From the NCBI GenBank assembly GCA_024349245.1, contig JALDNG010000938.1:1-64000 (forward strand): 64,000 bases of DNA. Reading direction: 5' to 3'. The first letter of the stretch is position 1; every line of letters starts with the position of its first letter. A program made the translations under genes and the position numbers. The DNA is from Neodontobutis hainanensis (Eukaryota; Chordata; Actinopteri; Gobiiformes; Odontobutidae). Shown piece by piece: positions 58,701 to 64,000 of this stretch. Under the pieces are notes generated by a model, which was given only the letters and a program-made list of their open reading frames with translations, had not been told where the DNA came from and ran no database searches.

Positions 58701-61700
58701 ATGAGCAGTAGTACAGACTGTAGACTTGCATTAGAACAGACTGTAAATGAGCAGTAGTACAGATTATAGACTTGCATTAGAACAGACTGTGGACGAGCAT
58801 TAGAACAGACTATAGACTGTAGACGTTTATTAGAACAGACTGTAGACCTGCACTAGAACAGACCATAGATGAGCAGTAGTACTGACTATAGACTTGCATT
58901 AGAACAGACTGTAGATGTGCATTAGAAACAGACTTTAGAAGTGCAGTAGTAGTGACTGTAGATGTGTAGTAGAAAAGACTATAGACGTTTATTAATACAG
59001 ACTATAGTCGTGCAGTAGAACAGACTGTAGACGCGTGTACATAGAACAGACTGTAGAGGTGCAGTTGAACAGACTGTAGACGTGCAGTTGAACAGACTTT
59101 AGAGCAGCAGTAGTAAAGACTCTAGATTGGCTTTAGAACACACTATTGTCGAGCTTTAGAACAGACTGTAAACGTTCAGTAGAACAGAATGACAATTAGA
59201 GACTGTAGAAGACCAGTAGAACAAACTGTAGATGTGCATTAGAAAAGACTGTAGATGTTTATTAAAAAAGACTTTAATCGTGCAGTAGAGCAGACTGTAG
59301 ACGTACAATAGAACAGACTGTAGAGCTGCAATTGAACAGACTGTAGACAAGCAGTTGAACAGACTTCAGAGCAGCAGTAGTACAGACTCTAGATTGGCTT
59401 TAGAGCAGACTGTAGATGAGCTTTAGATCAGACTGTAAATGTTCAGTAGAACAGACTGACAATTAGAACAGATTGTATATGTGCAGTAAAACAGACTGTA
59501 GAAGTGCAGTAGAATAGACTACAGTAGAGCAGTAGTAAAGACTGTAAAATGGCATTAGAACAGACTGTAGACAGCCAGTAGAACAGACAGTAGAGGTGCA
59601 GTAGAACAGACTGTAGATGTGTAGTAGAACAGACTGTAGACGTTTATCAGAACAGACTGTAGATGTGCAATAGAACAGACTGTAGATGAGCAGTAGTACA
59701 GACTGTAAACTTGCATTAGAACAGACTGTAGATGTGCAGTAGAACAGACTGTAGACGTTCATTATAACAGACTGTATAGGGCGTCAGTGGCTCAGTGGTA
59801 GAGCGGTCGTCTTTCAACCGGAAGGTAGTGTGTTCGATTCCCGCTCTCCCACAATTCAAACTGTCATTGTGTCCTTGGGCAAGACACTTAACCCACCTTG
59901 CCTCGTATGAATGTTTAAGAATGTTCAGTGAATGTATGTGGTGATGGTCAAAGAGGCCTTAGGCTGTCAGTCTGCCCCAGGGCATTGTGGCTACAGTTGT
60001 AGTTACCATCACCTTTGTGTGACTGTGTATGAATGAATAATGGACGGCTTGTGGGCGCTTTGAGTCCCTTGGTCCCTTGGGAGAAAAGCGCAATATAAAT
60101 CCAATCCATTAACTGTAGACCTGCAGTAGAACAGACCGTAGATGAGCAGTAGTACAAACTTTAGACTTGCATTAGAACAGACTGTAGATGTGCATTAGAA
60201 CAGACTTTAAAAGTGCAGTAGTAGAGACTGTATATATGCAGTAGAACAGACTGTAGAAGTTTATCAGAACAGACTGTAGGTGAGCAGTAGTACAGAATGT
60301 AGACTTGCATTAGAACAGACTGTAGATGTGCATTAGAACAGACTGTATATGAGCAGTAAAACAGACTGTAGACGTGCAGTAGAACAGACTGCAGTAGAGC
60401 ATAAGTACAGACTGTAAACTGGCATTAGAACAGACTGTAGATAAGCAGTAGTACAGACTGTAGACTTGCATTAGAAATGACTGTAAACATCCAGTAAAAC
60501 AGACTGACAATGTGCAGAAGAATAGACTAGGTGCAGTACTACTGACTGTACATGAGCATTAGAACAGACTGTATATGAGTATTAGAAAACACTGTAGACA
60601 TGCTTTAGAACAGACTGTAGAAGAGCAGTAGTTCAGACTGTAGACGAGCATTAGAACAAACTGTATATTTGAATTAGAAAACACTATAGACATGCTTTAG
60701 AACAGACTGTAGAGGTGCAGTTTAACAGACTGTAGACGAGCATTAGAACAGACTGTATTTGAGTATAAGAAAACACTCTAGACATGCTTTGGAACAAACT
60801 GTAGAGGTGCAGTAATACAGACTGTAGACGAGCATTAGAACAGTCTGTAGAAGTGCAGTATTACGGACTGTAGATGTGCAGTAGAACAGACTGTAGACAT
60901 TTATTAGAAGAGATTTTATACCTGCAGTAGAACAGACCGTAGATGAGCAGTAGTAAAGACTGTAGACTTGCATTAGAACAGACTGTAGATGTGCATTAGA
61001 ACAGACTGTAGATGTGCAGTAAAAAGACTGTAGAAGTGCAATAGAACAGACTGCAGTAGAGCAGAGGTACAGACTGTAAAATGGCATTAGAACAGACTGT
61101 AGAAGTGCAGTTGAAAAGACTGTAGACTTGCAGTTAAACAGACTTCAGAGCAGCAGTAGTACAGACTCTAGATTGGCTTTAGAACTGACTGTAGACGTCC
61201 AGTAGAACAGACTAGAGTCGTGCAGTAGAACAGACTGTAGAAGAGCAGTAGAAGAGACAGTGGACTTGCAGTTGAACAGACTGTAGATGTGCATTAGAAC
61301 AGACTGTAGATGTGCAGTAGAACAGAATGTAGACTTGCAGTAGAACAGACTGTAGAGGAGAAGTAGAACAAACTGTAGAGGTGGAGTAGTAAAGACTTTT
61401 ATTGGGCATTAGAACAGACTGTATTCGAGCAATAGAACAGACTATAGATGTGCAGTAGTACAGACTGCATTAGAACAGACTGTGGACGAGTATTTGAAGA
61501 GACTATATACGTGTATAGAACAGAATGTAGATGTCCAGTAAAACAGACTAATGATGCTGCAGAAGAATAGAATTTAAATGTCCGATAGTAGAGACTGTAG
61601 ACGAGCATTAGAACAGACTGTGTATGAGTATTAGAATAGACTGTAGACATACTTTAGAACAGACTGTAGAGGTGCAATAGTACAGACTGTACACGAGCAG

Positions 61701-64000
61701 TAGTACAGACTGTAGACTTGCATTAGAACAGACTGTAGATGTGCATTAGAACAGAATGTAGACATACAATAGAACAGACGTAGAGGTGCAGTTGAACAGA
61801 CTACAGACATGCAGTTGAACAGACTTCAGAGCAGCAGTAGAACAGACTGTAGACGTGCAGTAGAACAGACTGCAGTAGAGCAGAGGTAAAGAATGTAAAC
61901 TGGCATTAGAACAGACTGTTGAGGTGTAGTTGAAATGACTGTAGACGTGCAGTAATACAGACTTTAGACGAGCATTAGAACAGACTGTAGAAGTGCAGTA
62001 GTACAGACTGTAGATGAGCAGTAGCACAGACTGTAGACTTGCATTAGAACAGACTGTTGATGAGCATTAGAATAGACTTTAGAAGTACAGTAGTAATGAC
62101 TGTAGAAATGCAGTAGAATAGACTATAGACGTTTATAAAAAGACTGTAGATGTGCAGTAGAACAAAATGCGGTAGAGCAGAGATACAGACTGTAAAGTAG
62201 CATTATAAGAGACTGTAGACGCATACAATAGAACAGACTGTAGACGAGCATTAGAACAGACTGTATACGTCTAGTAGAACAGACTGTAGATGTGCAATAG
62301 TACAGACTAAAGACCTGCATTAGAACAGACTGTGGACGAGCATTAGAAAAGACTATAGATGTGCATTAGAACAGACTGTAGTTGTCCATTAGAACAGACT
62401 GTAGATGTGCATTAGAAAAGACTGACGATGTGCAGAATAATAGACTGTAGAGGTGCAGTTGTTAAGACTTTACAGGAGCATTAGAACAGACTGTACATTA
62501 GTATTAGAAAAGACTGTAGACATTCTTTACAACAGACTGTAGAGGTGAAGTAGTACAGACTGTGACGACCACTAGAACAAACTGTAGATGTGCAGTAGAA
62601 GAGACTGTAGAGGTGCTGTAGTACAGAATGTTGACTATTATTAGAAGAGACTGTAGGCGTAAAGTAGAACAGACTCTAGACAATTATTAGAACAGACTGT
62701 AGACTTCACAAGAACACACTGTAGATGTGCATTAGAAAAGACTGTAGACATTTATTAATACAGACTATAGTCGTGCAGTAGAACAGACTGTAGGACGTAC
62801 AATAGAACAGACTGTAGAGGTGCAGTTGAACAGACTGTAGACGTGCAGTTGAACAGACTTTAGAGCATCAGTAGTACAGACACTAGATTGGCTTTAGAAC
62901 AGACTGTTGTCGAGCTTTAGAACAGACTGTAAAACGTTCAGTAGAACAGAATGACAATTAGAGACTGTAGACGACCAGTAGAACAAACTGTAGATGTGCA
63001 TTAGAATAGACTGTAGATGTTTATTAAAAAAGACTTTAATCGTGCAGTAGAGCAGACTGTAGACGTACAATAGAACAGACTGTAGAGCTGCAATTGAACA
63101 GACTGTAGACAAGCAGTTGAACAGACTTCAGAGCAGCAGTAGTACAGACTCTAGATTGGCTTTAGAACAGACTGTATATGAGCTTTAGAACAGACTGTAA
63201 ATGTTCAGTAGAACAGACTGACAATTAGAACAGATTGTATATGTGCAGTAAAACAGACTGTAGAAGTGCAGTAGAATAGACTGCAGTAGAGCAGTAGTAA
63301 AGACTGTAAAATGGCATTAGAACAGACTGTAGATGTGCATTAGAACAGACTTTAAAAGTGCAGTAGTAGAGACTGTAGATATGCAGTAGAACAGACTGTA
63401 GAAGTTTATCAGAACAGACTGTAGACGTGCAGAAGAACAGACTGTAGGTGAGCAGTAGTACAGAATGTAGACTTGCAATAGAACAGACTGTAGATGTGCA
63501 TTAGAACAGACTGCAGTAGAGCAGAAGTACAGACTGTAAACTGGCATTAGAACAGACTGTAGATGAGCAGTAGTACAGACTGTAGACTTGCATTAAAAAT
63601 GACTGTAAACATCCAGTAAAACAGACTGACAATGTGCAGAAGAATAGACTAGGTGCCGTACTACAGACTGTACATGAGCATTAGAACAGACTGTATATGA
63701 GTATTAGAAAACACTGTAGACATTCTTTAGAACAGACTCTAGAGGTGCAGTTTAACAGATTGTGGACGAGCATTAGAACAGACTGTATATGAGTATTAGA
63801 AAACAATCTAGACATGCTTTAGAACAGACTGTAGAAGAGCAGTAGTTCAGACTGTAGACGAGCATTAGAACAAACTGTATATTTGAATTAGAAAGCACTA
63901 TAGACATGCTTTAGAACAGACTGTAGAGGTGCAGTTTAACAGACTGTAGACGAGCATTAGAACAGACTGTATTTGAGTATAAGAAAACACTCTAGACATG
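55774..64000 (+). repeat. 23-bp satellite array, last sector
   Basis: Runs to the window end. Internal blocks: 56130-57570 repeats at about 57576-59020 (offset 1,446-1,447 bp); 59030-59560 repeats at about 62790-63310, after which the second copy skips about 620 bp including the SINE. The part 60112-60760 matches 16742-17305 joined to 36541 onward, that is, the locus without the LINE; 63736-63990 does the same. Confidence 0.92.
59777..60111 (+). mobile_element. tRNA-derived SINE (V-SINE-like), copy 3
   Basis: Same element in the same satellite context (ACTGTA on both sides) as at 11951 and 16386. A box TGGCTCAGTGG is near 59788 and B box GTTCGATTCC at 59832-59841. It is about 22 bp shorter near 59962 and has several substitutions, so it is the most diverged of the three block copies. 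Confidence 0.85.

Overview
This is eukaryotic, repeat-only DNA, most likely from a ray-finned fish. I see no single-copy host gene, no rRNA and no functional tRNA. The fish assignment rests on the mix of elements: an L2/CR1-type LINE with an AP endonuclease, a tRNA-headed V-SINE-like element, and a large endogenous retrovirus (ERV) family with an env gene, all embedded in satellite DNA. An amphibian or other vertebrate is not excluded.

Layout. 1-2408 is a purine-rich minisatellite (about 27-bp unit, shorter variants in multiples of 3). From 2409 nearly all background is one 23-bp satellite (core AGAACAGACTGTAG), seen at 2409-17305, 36541-40484, 41650-47959 and 55774-64000. It is organised in larger blocks: two nearly identical 4,435-bp blocks side by side (8136-12570 and 12571-17005), a 5.2-kb tandem duplication (35289-40484 and 40485-45158), a 1.45-kb duplication (about 56130-59020), and a sector in inverted orientation (about 45125-47630). 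The many short open frames with YSLYYCTSTVCS-like repeats are translations of this satellite, not genes.

Insertions into the satellite. A LINE on the minus strand entered at 17306/36540. It was later split by a 15.7-kb plus-strand ERV (18146-33835) with 1.94-kb LTRs, a 4-bp target duplication (TCAG), primer-binding site and polypurine tract. Its gag, protease, reverse transcriptase, RNase H, integrase and env are all recognisable but broken by frameshifts and stops. A solo LTR (47960-49894) and a 5.9-kb coding-deleted relative of the ERV (49904-55773), both on the minus strand, sit 9 bp apart in one satellite monomer. A V-SINE-like element occurs three times at the same satellite position, carried by block duplication. 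An unidentified 692-bp insertion lies at 46168-46859.

Main points of interest: the ERV, whose architecture (gag with long coiled coil and no visible zinc knuckle, an apparent second degenerate protease domain, tether plus RNase H, class-I-fusion-like env with a short N-terminal subunit) suggests a deep or lokiretrovirus-like lineage; a 50-bp-period hairpin repeat in the leader, shared by the full-length and the coding-deleted element; and differences between near-identical copies that cluster at CG dinucleotides, which raises the possibility that part of the frame damage is technical. All identities and divergences were judged by eye; no alignment was run.
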